In this document: positions 1 to 7,413 of the stretch, in pieces
Numbering within the stretch: position 1 is the first letter of the stretch
Layout of the letters: every line of letters starts with the position of its first letter
Origin: JAVBUP01 sp031555175
Lineage (GTDB): Bacteria > Bacillota_I > Bacilli_A > Erysipelotrichales > Coprobacillaceae
NCBI GenBank assembly: GCA_031555175.1
Contig: JAVBUP010000024.1
Span: 1 to 32,334 of the forward strand
Direction of reading: 5' to 3'
DNA length: 32,334 nt
Position numbers and translations under genes: made by a program
The notes under the pieces: model-generated
The model's database searches: none
What the model was told of the DNA's origin: nothing
Seen by the model: only the letters and a program-made list of their open reading frames with translations

Positions 1-51
1 ATCAACCATCTGCATCGTTTTTTTATTCGCATTAGAATGTTTAGAAATCAT
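1..51 (-). CDS. 5' end of an unidentified protein, cut by the window edge
   Basis: On the minus strand an ATG at 51 opens a frame that stays open to the window edge (17 codons, beginning MISKHSNANKKT). It is preceded at good spacing by an AGGTGAT ribosome binding site. The terminator of the upstream GH1 gene lies 48 bp before it, so it is probably a separate transcription unit. Too little is visible to assign a family. A sugar-operon regulator would fit the context, but that is only a guess. Confidence 0.45.
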   Translation of the reverse strand, partial: MISKHSNANKKTMQMVD

Positions 52-98
52 AGTTATCACCTATCTATATTATATCAAATATCCTTTTATCACTGTAT

Positions 99-129
99 AA
101 AAAAAGACAAAGTACCTCAATACTTTGTC
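99..129 (-). terminator. Rho-independent terminator of the GH1 gene
   Basis: A perfect 9-bp stem (106-114 with 121-129, loop CCTCAA) is followed on the minus strand by seven T (positions 105-99). It lies 40 bp after the GH1 stop codon. Confidence 0.85.
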
Positions 130-138
130 AACAGTCTG

Positions 139-162
139 ACTAGAATCATTAGTGATTCTAGT
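139..162 (-). other. Second hairpin in the GH1 3' untranslated region
   Basis: A perfect 10-bp stem (139-148 with 153-162, loop TTAG) lies between the GH1 stop codon and its terminator. It has no T tract, so it is not a terminator by itself. It could protect the 3' end from exonucleases or be a protein binding site. Its role cannot be settled from sequence. Confidence 0.5.
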
Positions 163-169
163 TACTATT

Positions 170-1612
170 TTATAATTCTTGTCCGTTTGTCTTGATAACG
201 TTTTGATACCAATAGAAACTATCTTTTTTATAGCGATTCATTGAACCACCCTCTTCTTCATCACGGTCAACATAGACAAAGCCATAACGTTTTTGATATC
301 CATTTAGCCAAGATAATAAATCTGTATATGACCAAGTGCAATATGCTAGAATATCGCATCCTTCATTAGCTGCTTCACGCAATTGCTCAATATGTGCTTT
401 TAGGTAAGCAATACGGTAATCATCATGTACTCTTCCATCTTCTAGTTTATCAAATGCTCCTAAACCATTTTCAGAGATAACGATTGGTAAATCATATCTT
501 GAAGTGATTCTACGGCAACAAATTCTTAGCCCAATTGGATCAATTGACCAATCCCAGTCAGTTGTTTTTAAGTGAGGATTCTTTGGATTTCTAAACAGTC
601 CAGGAATTCCACCTTCTCTTGCAGTTCCTTTTTTACCAGAGTTATTCATTTCAGTTTGAATACCAACACCATCAATTGGATTATAAGCAACAGTTGCAGA
701 CTGATAATAGTTTACACCCATAAAGTCTGGTTGCGCAGCTTCTTTAATTAATGCCATATCTCCATCTAATATTTCTGGTGCCACGCCATTATCTTGCAGA
801 TATCTCATTGCAACACGTGGGTATCTACCAAATGCATAGATATCCATCCACCAATATTGTTGTAAGTCTTCATAATCTTCTTGCGCTAATACATTTTCTG
901 GTAAGCAATCCAAATGATACCCAGGACCATATGCAAAACTTGCACCAACTTTAGCATCTGGAATAATTTTTCTTAACGCAAGCACTGCTTTTGCATGTGC
1001 TAAGTTAGCATGATGGTTCACTTGAAAGAACATCTTCATATCGCCAATTTTTCCTGGTGGGTGCATTCCTATCATCCATCCTAATGATGTAAAAACATTT
1101 TGTTCATTCATTGTAATCCAATATTTTACTCTATCACCATAACGTTTAAATAGTGTTGCAGCGTAATTTTCGAAATCATCAGCTACTCTTCTATCTTCCC
1201 ATCCATTGTATTCGTCAACCAATGCTTGCGGTAAATCCCAGTGGAATATAGTAACCATTGGTACAATATTATATTTTAAACATTCATTAATTAAATCATC
1301 GTAGAACTTTAATCCTTCTTCATTTGCTTCGCCTCTACCATTAGGATAGATTCTTGTCCATGCAATTGAGAAACGGTATGTTTTTAATCCCATTTCTGCC
1401 ATTAATGCTACGTCTTCTTTATAACGGTGATAATGATCAACTGCAACGTCACCAGTCGTTGCTTTAAATGTTTTTCCTGGAATTCTTACAAACTTATCCC
1501 AGTTAGAAACACCCTTTCCTCCTTCGTTCCATGCACCTTCTACTTGATAAGCAGCTGAAGCACTTCCCCATAAAAAATCTTCTCTAAAACCAGTTTTATT
1601 TTTTATAAACAT
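170..1612 (-). CDS. GH1 family 6-phospho-beta-glycosidase
   Basis: A full-length glycoside hydrolase family 1 enzyme of 480 residues, predicted to hydrolyse phosphorylated beta-glucosides or beta-galactosides in the cytoplasm after PTS uptake. The acid/base Glu is in TMNE (E170) and the nucleophile in SENG (E381). Near the C-terminus the series S434-W435...K441-R442-Y443 replaces the Glu-Trp of ordinary beta-glucosidases. A Ser/Lys/Tyr set at these spacings is the known phosphate-binding trio of 6-phospho-glycosidases such as LacG. Start: ATG preceded by AGGAGGG. It lies downstream of the EIICB-like gene in the same direction, but a terminator hairpin separates them, so it may be expressed by read-through or from its own promoter. 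The exact sugar cannot be decided. Confidence 0.9.
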   Translation of the reverse strand: MFIKNKTGFREDFLWGSASAAYQVEGAWNEGGKGVSNWDKFVRIPGKTFKATTGDVAVDHYHRYKEDVALMAEMGLKTYRFSIAWTRIYPNGRGEANEEGLKFYDDLINECLKYNIVPMVTIFHWDLPQALVDEYNGWEDRRVADDFENYAATLFKRYGDRVKYWITMNEQNVFTSLGWMIGMHPPGKIGDMKMFFQVNHHANLAHAKAVLALRKIIPDAKVGASFAYGPGYHLDCLPENVLAQEDYEDLQQYWWMDIYAFGRYPRVAMRYLQDNGVAPEILDGDMALIKEAAQPDFMGVNYYQSATVAYNPIDGVGIQTEMNNSGKKGTAREGGIPGLFRNPKNPHLKTTDWDWSIDPIGLRICCRRITSRYDLPIVISENGLGAFDKLEDGRVHDDYRIAYLKAHIEQLREAANEGCDILAYCTWSYTDLLSWLNGYQKRYGFVYVDRDEEEGGSMNRYKKDSFYWYQNVIKTNGQEL

Positions 1613-1647
1613 TTGATTATCCCTCCTTATATAATTGTAACAAATTT

Positions 1648-1679
1648 ACAAAACAAAAAATAGGTCTTTTGACCTATTT
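1648..1679 (-). terminator. Terminator overlapping the PTS-like gene's stop codon
   Basis: A perfect 9-bp stem (1658-1666 with 1671-1679, loop of four A/T) is followed on the minus strand by TTTTTTGTTTTG-like sequence. The stop codon of the EIICB-like gene (1674-1676) lies inside the stem. It could act as an attenuator that lowers expression of the GH1 gene. Confidence 0.75.
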
Positions 1680-3227
1680 ATTTACTTTAATATCAATACT
1701 TTCTGTTTTTTGATAGTTAGCTTTGTAATTCAATATTTCACCGCGGATAAGTGTGCTCTGATGTCCAAATATTAAAGTGAACCCATTCCTATTTTCTACT
1801 ATTCCACTTGCGCCAACATCCTTGATTGCTTGAATATCAACATTGCGACGATTTTCAACTTTCACATTTAGTTTACTTGCGAATGCATCAACTTCATTAA
1901 TATTATTGATGCCACCAAGAGCAGCAATTAATCCAGCTATATCACAATCAACTACAACAACTGATTTAGAACTTATTTTTGAATGCCTTAAATAATGTCT
2001 CGCGAACAAGAACGCAAAGAATGCTAGTACTATACCTATGATTACTACTATATAAACTTGTGTTTCCAAAGTTCCATCTCCTCCATACCTAATTAAATCA
2101 AATATATTACCTGGCGTAGCTAACAGCTTATCACCTATTAACTCATATCCCAATGTTGATTGAAATGCAGTAGTCGTTAATGCTGAAGTAGCAATACCAA
2201 CTAAATATATCCCAAATAGCATAGGCGTATTTACCAATAAGAATATTTCTAATGGCCATGTATATCCTGTAGTCATAACAATTGCTGTTAAAAACAGATA
2301 AAACAATGCCATTTTATGGCGCTCCTTTTTATTAGTAACAGCAGTTATACTTCCCCACATAAAACCAGGAATCAAGAAAATCGCTGTCAAATAGCGAGTT
2401 GTAATAAATCTACCTACTCCCTTAATAACAATATCCAAATTCAACATTGCTGACCAGACTGCAAGATCTCCAATATACTTTTGACTATAAGCATCAACAT
2501 AACTTCCACCAATACTTTCATGTAAGAATGGAGTTCTAATTAAATTTGGTATCCATAACAAATCTAAGATTTTCTCAACTACACTATAAACCATTACTCT
2601 AAATGGATTTGTAATATCAGTAGCGATAAAATCCCTAATAGCATTTATCATATGTATAAAGTAACCCCATGAATATGAGACAACAATACCAGCGCAAACT
2701 GTAAATACGAATATATATAAAATATTTAAAACTTCTTTTTCTATAAAGTTAAAACGACCATATCCTCTACGACGATAGTTGTCAATAACAAAACGTGTTA
2801 AAAAATAAGCTACAACTGTTCCAATTAACCCTAATTGCAATGGTGTTCTCGTAAATACTTGTGTCGCACTAATATTGTATGAAACATTTATGCCAAGTAC
2901 TGAAGAATATGCATAACTAGGCAATGTCGTTGGAGCAAAAATCATCGTAGTAACATGCAAAACTATGTATGATATAAATCCTAATATCATCGAGAAATTA
3001 TCATTATAACGACGATTCAGAAAACGAATTAAGACAATAACGGGAAAAGCCTGATAGATAAATGCTCCTGCATAACCAAATAAGTCAGCTAGTTTTTGTA
3101 GCAATGAATAATTTGTAGGCGTATCTCCCGTCTGCAATATAACAGAGATAGCTGAAAACATTACTCCAATGACTAATATTTTTATTGGTAGAATCAAATC
3201 GGCAGTTAATTTTTTTATTTTATTCAT
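1674..3227 (-). CDS. PTS EIICB-like protein lacking the usual phosphorylation residues
   Basis: A 517-residue protein with about ten membrane segments resembling the EIIC domain of the glucose superfamily of phosphotransferase permeases (residues 1 to about 415), joined to a soluble EIIB-like domain (about 425-505). The EIIB part is recognisable from its LIAALGG start and its FTLIFG strand. However, the position of the phospho-accepting Cys (usually D-A-C-x-T-R-L-R) reads VDAF-ASKLN, with Phe at residue 449. The EIIC loop usually reading G-I-T-E-P-I-E-F is GYTWPLEIF (residues 321-329), with Trp for the first Glu. By family knowledge it should not pass phosphate normally. It could be a sugar sensor, a facilitator or a partner of another EIIB. 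RBS AAAGGAGTT precedes the ATG. It sits directly upstream of a GH1 enzyme. Confidence 0.8.
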   Translation of the reverse strand: MNKIKKLTADLILPIKILVIGVMFSAISVILQTGDTPTNYSLLQKLADLFGYAGAFIYQAFPVIVLIRFLNRRYNDNFSMILGFISYIVLHVTTMIFAPTTLPSYAYSSVLGINVSYNISATQVFTRTPLQLGLIGTVVAYFLTRFVIDNYRRRGYGRFNFIEKEVLNILYIFVFTVCAGIVVSYSWGYFIHMINAIRDFIATDITNPFRVMVYSVVEKILDLLWIPNLIRTPFLHESIGGSYVDAYSQKYIGDLAVWSAMLNLDIVIKGVGRFITTRYLTAIFLIPGFMWGSITAVTNKKERHKMALFYLFLTAIVMTTGYTWPLEIFLLVNTPMLFGIYLVGIATSALTTTAFQSTLGYELIGDKLLATPGNIFDLIRYGGDGTLETQVYIVVIIGIVLAFFAFLFARHYLRHSKISSKSVVVVDCDIAGLIAALGGINNINEVDAFASKLNVKVENRRNVDIQAIKDVGASGIVENRNGFTLIFGHQSTLIRGEILNYKANYQKTESIDIKVNK

Positions 3228-3252
3228 TTTTAACTCCTTTATAGATTATTTT

Positions 3253-3290
3253 TTGTACATTAAAACAAAATGTTGTATACTATGATTATA
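3253..3290. promoter_or_regulatory. Divergent promoter region for the PTS-like gene and the GNAT gene
   Basis: Plus strand: TTGTAC (3253-3258), 17 bp, TATACT (3276-3281). Minus strand: a perfect TATAAT at complement(3285-3290) without a clear -35. The two -10 elements are only 3 bp apart, so the promoters would compete. No catabolite-repression (cre) site was recognised. Confidence 0.4.
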
Positions 3291-3312
3291 CTACATAATT
3301 GAGGTAATTAAA

Positions 3313-3735
3313 ATGAAAATTGTTAAAGCTGAAAGACAAGAACACTATTTTGACTGCATGTTAATACGTACTGAAGTATTCATCTTGGAACAAATGGTTT
3401 CACCGAAAATAGAATTAGATGATGATGACAGGACTGCTTTGCACTATGTTTGCTATGATAGTGATTTACCAGTTGGCACATGTCGTGTCGTGCTTCATGA
3501 TAATTACGCTAAAGTAGGAAGAGTTTGTGTCTTACAAGAGTATCGGAAAAATGGTGTTGGTAATGCCTTAATGAAATACATTGAACAAGATATTGAAGTT
3601 AGTAAGTGTAAAGTTCTAATACTTGGTGCCCAATTATCAGCACAAGCGTTCTATAGAAAACTTGGATATCAACCATATGGGGATATTTTCCTAGATGCTG
3701 ATATCGAACACATTATGATGAAAAAAGAATTATAG
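3313..3735 (+). CDS. GNAT family N-acetyltransferase
   Basis: A 140-residue single-domain acetyltransferase. The central RVCVLQEYRKNGVGNALM segment (residues 69-86) is the acetyl-CoA binding motif, of the form V-x-x-x-x-R-x-x-G-x-G. The N-terminal RTEVFILEQMV segment followed by an Asp-rich turn is typical of ElaA/YjcF-type GNATs. The substrate is unknown. RBS GAGGT precedes the ATG. The stop is 8 bp before the SEDS gene, whose RBS overlaps that gap, so the two are probably co-transcribed. Confidence 0.85.
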   Translation: MKIVKAERQEHYFDCMLIRTEVFILEQMVSPKIELDDDDRTALHYVCYDSDLPVGTCRVVLHDNYAKVGRVCVLQEYRKNGVGNALMKYIEQDIEVSKCKVLILGAQLSAQAFYRKLGYQPYGDIFLDADIEHIMMKKEL

Positions 3736-3743
3736 GAGGAATT

Positions 3744-4973
3744 ATGCAAGAAGAAAAAAGATCGTTATTTGACCGACAATTGCTATTCATTATGGTTCTT
3801 TTAGCCGTTATTAGCTTAGTCGCTATTGCTGGAGCTGGTCCATTAATCAGTTCAACAAATTATAAAAGTTCACCCTTCGAGTTAGTGACTCGCCAGGGGC
3901 AATGGTTCATAATTTCTGCTATTTTTGTATTTGCAATTTATAAACTAACAAATGATCGCATTTATACAATGGCTTGGATATTTTATGGATTATTCTTTGT
4001 ATTATTAATACTATTATTAGTTGATCGCATTGTTTCACCATATATCTCTTTTTTTCCAGGTAACCACTTTATACCTTTTGCTTCCACTATCAATGGAGCC
4101 ACGTTATGGTATTTATTTCCTGGAATCGGCTCGATGCAGCCGACAGAATTTATGAAAGTTGCGATTATAGTAGTCTTAGCTTGTATTATAAAGAATCATA
4201 ATAGCAAATATACTTTTCATACAACTAAAAGTGACCTAATACTAATAAGAAAAGCTGCCTTTGTTGTACTACCACCAGCTGCAGTTAATTTCTTACTCGA
4301 TGATACAGGAGTTACTTTAATTATATTAGTTTCTGTTTTCTTTATGTTATTTGTCAGTGGTATAGAAGGAAAATGGTTTGCTGCTTTTGGAATAATTCTA
4401 GGTGTTGTAGTTGCCATTCTTGCCTATCTATATATATTTAAGAATTCTACTTTTACAGAAATGATGAAATGGTTACGTATTGAGCGACTTTCAGGATGGC
4501 TAGATCCCGAAGGAACATATACCGCAGAGGGTGGCGGCTATCAATTATTTAATGCCCTATTAGCAATGGGCTCAGCACCGTTATTTGGGCATGGTTTTGG
4601 TTCTAGTATTATATACTTCCCCGAAGCACAAACCGACTTCATCTTTGCTGTTATTGTCCAAGATTTTGGACTAATTGGTGGTTTAGTTACCATTGTATCT
4701 ATTTTGTTATTAGATATTAAACTAATAACTACCGCCTTAAAAACGCGTGATGAACGGGATAAATACTTAATTATGGGAATGGTAGGAATGCTACTATTCC
4801 AGCAATTCTGGAATGTAGGAATGATTATGGGGGTTGTTCCAATCACTGGTATTACTTTACCATTCATATCGTATGGTGGTTCTTCATTACTATCTTATAT
4901 GATAATTATTGGTATGACCTTTGATATTATTAGAAAACATAGAATTGAATCTTCTAAAACTGTTTTTGACTAA
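3744..4973 (+). CDS. SEDS family protein (FtsW/RodA/SpoVE type)
   Basis: A 409-residue polytopic membrane protein of the peptidoglycan glycosyltransferase family that works with class B penicillin-binding proteins. Visible landmarks: QPTEFMKVA (132-140), DDTGVTLI (186-193), the GGGYQLFNALLAMGS loop (263-277), GHGFG (282-286), QDFGLIGG (306-313) and the C-terminal signature PITGITLPFISYGGSS (366-381). The acidic residue before GYQ that is usually catalytic (D-P-x-G-x-G-Y-Q) is not at the usual spacing; E262 or D254 are the nearest candidates. No penicillin-binding protein gene is adjacent. FtsW, RodA and the sporulation SpoVE cannot be told apart here. RBS TAGGAGGA. Confidence 0.88.
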   Translation: MQEEKRSLFDRQLLFIMVLLAVISLVAIAGAGPLISSTNYKSSPFELVTRQGQWFIISAIFVFAIYKLTNDRIYTMAWIFYGLFFVLLILLLVDRIVSPYISFFPGNHFIPFASTINGATLWYLFPGIGSMQPTEFMKVAIIVVLACIIKNHNSKYTFHTTKSDLILIRKAAFVVLPPAAVNFLLDDTGVTLIILVSVFFMLFVSGIEGKWFAAFGIILGVVVAILAYLYIFKNSTFTEMMKWLRIERLSGWLDPEGTYTAEGGGYQLFNALLAMGSAPLFGHGFGSSIIYFPEAQTDFIFAVIVQDFGLIGGLVTIVSILLLDIKLITTALKTRDERDKYLIMGMVGMLLFQQFWNVGMIMGVVPITGITLPFISYGGSSLLSYMIIIGMTFDIIRKHRIESSKTVFD

Positions 4974-4976
4974 CAA

Positions 4977-5010
4977 AATAACTTCCTAAATAATAGGAAG
5001 TTATTTTTCT
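4977..5010. terminator. Bidirectional terminator between convergent genes
   Basis: A perfect 11-bp stem (4977-4987 with 4995-5005, loop AAATAAT) followed on plus by a T-rich run. On minus it is followed by a shorter TTTGTTA, so termination there is weaker. It lies between the SEDS and pseudouridine synthase stop codons. Confidence 0.85.
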
Positions 5011-5014
5011 TATC

Positions 5015-5830
5015 TTAAATGCTAAATTTAAGTTGTTCCCCAGTAACTGGATGCTCGAAAGATAATCGATGGCAACATAATTTCATTGTTTCATCTTTAT
5101 TGTTTACCATCCCATAAAGTTCATCATTAATAATTGGATGCCCGATATATGCTAAATGAACTCTTATTTGATGAGTTCTCCCAGTTTCTAACTTACATTC
5201 AATACTGCTATAATCATCACTTGCATAAATTGTTTTATAATGAGTGATAGCAGTTTGACCATTATCCATTACCCATCTTTTTATACCAGATCCTACTTTG
5301 CCAATTGGATAGTTTAATGCACCCTCACCAATTAATTTCCCCCAAACATTGGCCATATAATTTCGCTCTATCGCTAGGTTAGCAAATAGATAATGGATAT
5401 AGCGATGCTTTGCTACTATCATTAACCCTGAAGTTTCTTTATCCAAGCGATTGACCAAGTGAACAGTTGTATCTAGTCCTATTTCATTGTAATAAAATAA
5501 TATCCCTTGAGCTATTGTATTAGTTTGATGCTTCTTTGTTGGAATGCATGCAATATGTGGTTGTTTGTTAATTACTAATATATAGTCATCTTCATATACG
5601 ATCTCCAATGGTAGATAATATGGTTGCATTTGTAGCCCTTTTTCTTCTTTTGGCAAAATAATCGTTATACGATCTAGCTCATTTAAGATATATCTAACTG
5701 ATACTTCACAATCGTTGACTAATATTTTACCATTACTTTTAATATCTTTTAATAGTTTGCGAGATATTTTATTGGCTAAAAAATCTCTTAATAAGAGATT
5801 TTTAGTATTATTTACATATTCTAATTTCAT
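5015..5830 (-). CDS. RluA family pseudouridine synthase
   Basis: A 271-residue RNA-modifying enzyme that converts specific uridines of rRNA or tRNA to pseudouridine. Residues 12-60 resemble an S4-like RNA-binding domain. The catalytic motif reads VNRLDKETSGLMI with the nucleophile D130 (usually HRLD; here Asn replaces His). ETGRTHQIRVHLAYIGHPI is the second conserved block. The target is not predictable (RluD/YtzG-like family). Its ATG overlaps the NAD kinase stop by one base (TAATG), so it is translationally coupled to it. Confidence 0.9.
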   Translation of the reverse strand: MKLEYVNNTKNLLLRDFLANKISRKLLKDIKSNGKILVNDCEVSVRYILNELDRITIILPKEEKGLQMQPYYLPLEIVYEDDYILVINKQPHIACIPTKKHQTNTIAQGILFYYNEIGLDTTVHLVNRLDKETSGLMIVAKHRYIHYLFANLAIERNYMANVWGKLIGEGALNYPIGKVGSGIKRWVMDNGQTAITHYKTIYASDDYSSIECKLETGRTHQIRVHLAYIGHPIINDELYGMVNNKDETMKLCCHRLSFEHPVTGEQLKFSI

Positions 5831-6615
5831 TAATAAATAAACGCTTTCTTAATACGACCTACAAAAGAGATATCTCTGTCACTAATAAAAGAAACTGTCT
5901 TATCCGATAATGTAAATCGAATTGATTCAACATGTTCAATCGGATATGATAAATGATCAACCCCTAAAATTGCCTTATCATCTAGTAAACCTTTAATTAA
6001 AATAGTATGTTCTTTAGATAAAATTAACGGTGATCCTAAAGAGCGATAAATATTATGAGAGATACCAGCTATTTCAGTCAACTGCATAATTTTATTTGTT
6101 GGATCCACAACACTTCCACCTAAAGACTTATTATACGCTGTAGAACCAGAATTTGTACTGATGCACAATCCATTACCTCTAAACACTTCTAGTTCTTCAT
6201 TATCAATATAAACATTCATTGTTTGCGTGTAGTAATTATTTTCAATACGAGCTTCATTCATGGCGTAGTGGGTAATTGGCAAATTATCTTTAAATACATC
6301 AATACGTAACAAATTGCGACTCGTTTTCTCATATTTATTGTTTTTAAGCATCATAACTACTTCATCAACTTCATCTGCTAGATAATCAGTATAAAAACCA
6401 AGTGTCCCGGTGTGGATACCTACAAAACAAGCTTGATCGCTTATTTCTAGATACTTATGAATTGCTTGAAGCATCGTTCCATCGCCACCAATACTAATTA
6501 CTACATCTGGGTTTTGATTGTCAACACTTAGAAACTCATCTAACTTTTTAGTTATCTTTGATACAATTTGTCCTGATTTATTATCTTTTTTAGCTACTAT
6601 TGCATATGTTTTCAT
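5830..6615 (-). CDS. nadK: NAD kinase
   Basis: Makes NADP from NAD and ATP or polyphosphate in the cytoplasm. The GGDG motif is at residues 43-46 with catalytic D45. Other family blocks are HTGTLGFYTDY, MNEARIE and the STNSGSTAYNKSLGG loop that binds the dinucleotide. The frame is open 5 codons further upstream (ATG at 6630), but the ATG at 6615 has an AAGGTG ribosome binding site at proper spacing and is chosen, giving 261 residues, a normal length. It is first in a two-gene unit with the pseudouridine synthase, an arrangement common in Bacillota. Confidence 0.93.
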   Translation of the reverse strand: MKTYAIVAKKDNKSGQIVSKITKKLDEFLSVDNQNPDVVISIGGDGTMLQAIHKYLEISDQACFVGIHTGTLGFYTDYLADEVDEVVMMLKNNKYEKTSRNLLRIDVFKDNLPITHYAMNEARIENNYYTQTMNVYIDNEELEVFRGNGLCISTNSGSTAYNKSLGGSVVDPTNKIMQLTEIAGISHNIYRSLGSPLILSKEHTILIKGLLDDKAILGVDHLSYPIEHVESIRFTLSDKTVSFISDRDISFVGRIKKAFIY

Positions 6616-6637
6616 GGTTTCACCTTCCATCTAGCAT

Positions 6638-6646
6638 ATTATAACA
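6638..6646 (-). promoter_or_regulatory. Extended -10 promoter of nadK
   Basis: On the minus strand TGTTATAAT (TG, one base, perfect TATAAT) lies 22 bp before the nadK ATG. No clear -35 is visible; the region upstream is T-rich and contains the def terminator. Confidence 0.6.
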
Positions 6647-6652
6647 CATTAT

Positions 6653-6681
6653 TTTAAATAAAAAACCTCATTACCTGAGGT
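6653..6681 (-). terminator. Terminator of the deformylase gene
   Basis: A 6-bp stem (ACCTCA 6665-6670 with TGAGGT 6676-6681) followed on minus by TTTTTTATTTAAA. It lies 7 bp after the stop codon. Confidence 0.75.
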
Positions 6682-6688
6682 ATACTTA

Positions 6689-7267
6689 TTATTTAATACT
6701 ATCGAAGTCACATGTTTTAGAAATAATCAAATATGGATATTTATCACGGTATTCTTGTACCTGAGTAAGATTTAGGTGCATTATACTAGCTTTATTAATT
6801 AAATCTAAATGTAAAACTCCATTTAAATGATCAAATTCATGAGAAAAGACAGTTGCCTCAAATCCTTTAAATACAGTTTTTTTCAAATTAAAGTCTATGT
6901 CATAATACTCTACCTCTACTAGATATGGTCTATCTACAACTCCCACTAGATCTAAACAACTCGCACATCCCTCTAAAAACCTTGTATGTCCTTTTCTTTC
7001 TAGTACAACTGGATTAATTAAAACCATCGCTTCGTCATAATTTGGATCAAAGTTTTTCTTCATATCCCCTGTCGTATTCTTTATATATATAATTCTTTTT
7101 GGTATACCAATTTGAATTGAGGCCATAGCCCAAACTGCATTGTCTCTACAATATTGTTCTAACTCATAAATATCATGCAAATATGATTTATCCATAAAAT
7201 CAACATCTTGAGAAGTTTTTCTAAGATATATTTCATTATCTAGTATAGTTATTATATTTTTGGCCAT
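6689..7267 (-). CDS. Peptide deformylase family protein with divergent motif 1
   Basis: Family role: removes the formyl group from the N-terminus of new proteins, using a metal. The metal ligands are present: Cys in EGCAS (C101) and both His in HEFDH (143-147), with E144. Motif 1, normally GxGLAAPQ, reads VWAMASIQ (45-52), keeping only the Gln and one Ala. Motif 2 is usually EGCLS. It may be a functional but unusual deformylase, or a paralogue with another substrate. The frame is open to an ATG at 7297, but that ATG lies at the gene's own -10 element. The ATG at 7267 has AAGGTG in front, giving 192 residues. Confidence 0.82.
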   Translation of the reverse strand: MAKNIITILDNEIYLRKTSQDVDFMDKSYLHDIYELEQYCRDNAVWAMASIQIGIPKRIIYIKNTTGDMKKNFDPNYDEAMVLINPVVLERKGHTRFLEGCASCLDLVGVVDRPYLVEVEYYDIDFNLKKTVFKGFEATVFSHEFDHLNGVLHLDLINKASIMHLNLTQVQEYRDKYPYLIISKTCDFDSIK

Positions 7268-7298
7268 TATCACACCTTCTTCAATAAATGTTAACAAT

Positions 7299-7307
7299 AT
7301 TATATCA
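7299..7307 (-). promoter_or_regulatory. Extended -10 promoter of the deformylase gene
   Basis: Minus-strand TGATATAAT, a perfect extended -10, 32 bp before the chosen ATG at 7267. It rules out the upstream ATG at 7297, which would lie at the promoter. Confidence 0.65.
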
Positions 7308-7384
7308 TACCTTTATAATTGAATAAATTAATGATTAGGCTCTTTCATATTGTGTAAAAGATATTTTTTCTAGTTTTAATTATG

Positions 7385-7393
7385 TGGTATAAT
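7385..7393 (+). promoter_or_regulatory. Extended -10 promoter of the AI-2E family gene
   Basis: TGGTATAAT ends 20 bp before the ATG. The transcript would start about 7400, giving a very short leader that holds the AAGGAG ribosome binding site. Confidence 0.6.
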
Positions 7394-7413
7394 AATGGCA
7401 AGGAGTTGATAAT

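Noticed and set aside
4217..4867. Two antisense open frames (66 and 108 codons) across the SEDS gene
   Set aside because: They lie opposite a well-supported gene, lack ribosome binding sites and encode low-complexity Ile/Thr/Pro-rich sequence typical of shadow frames.
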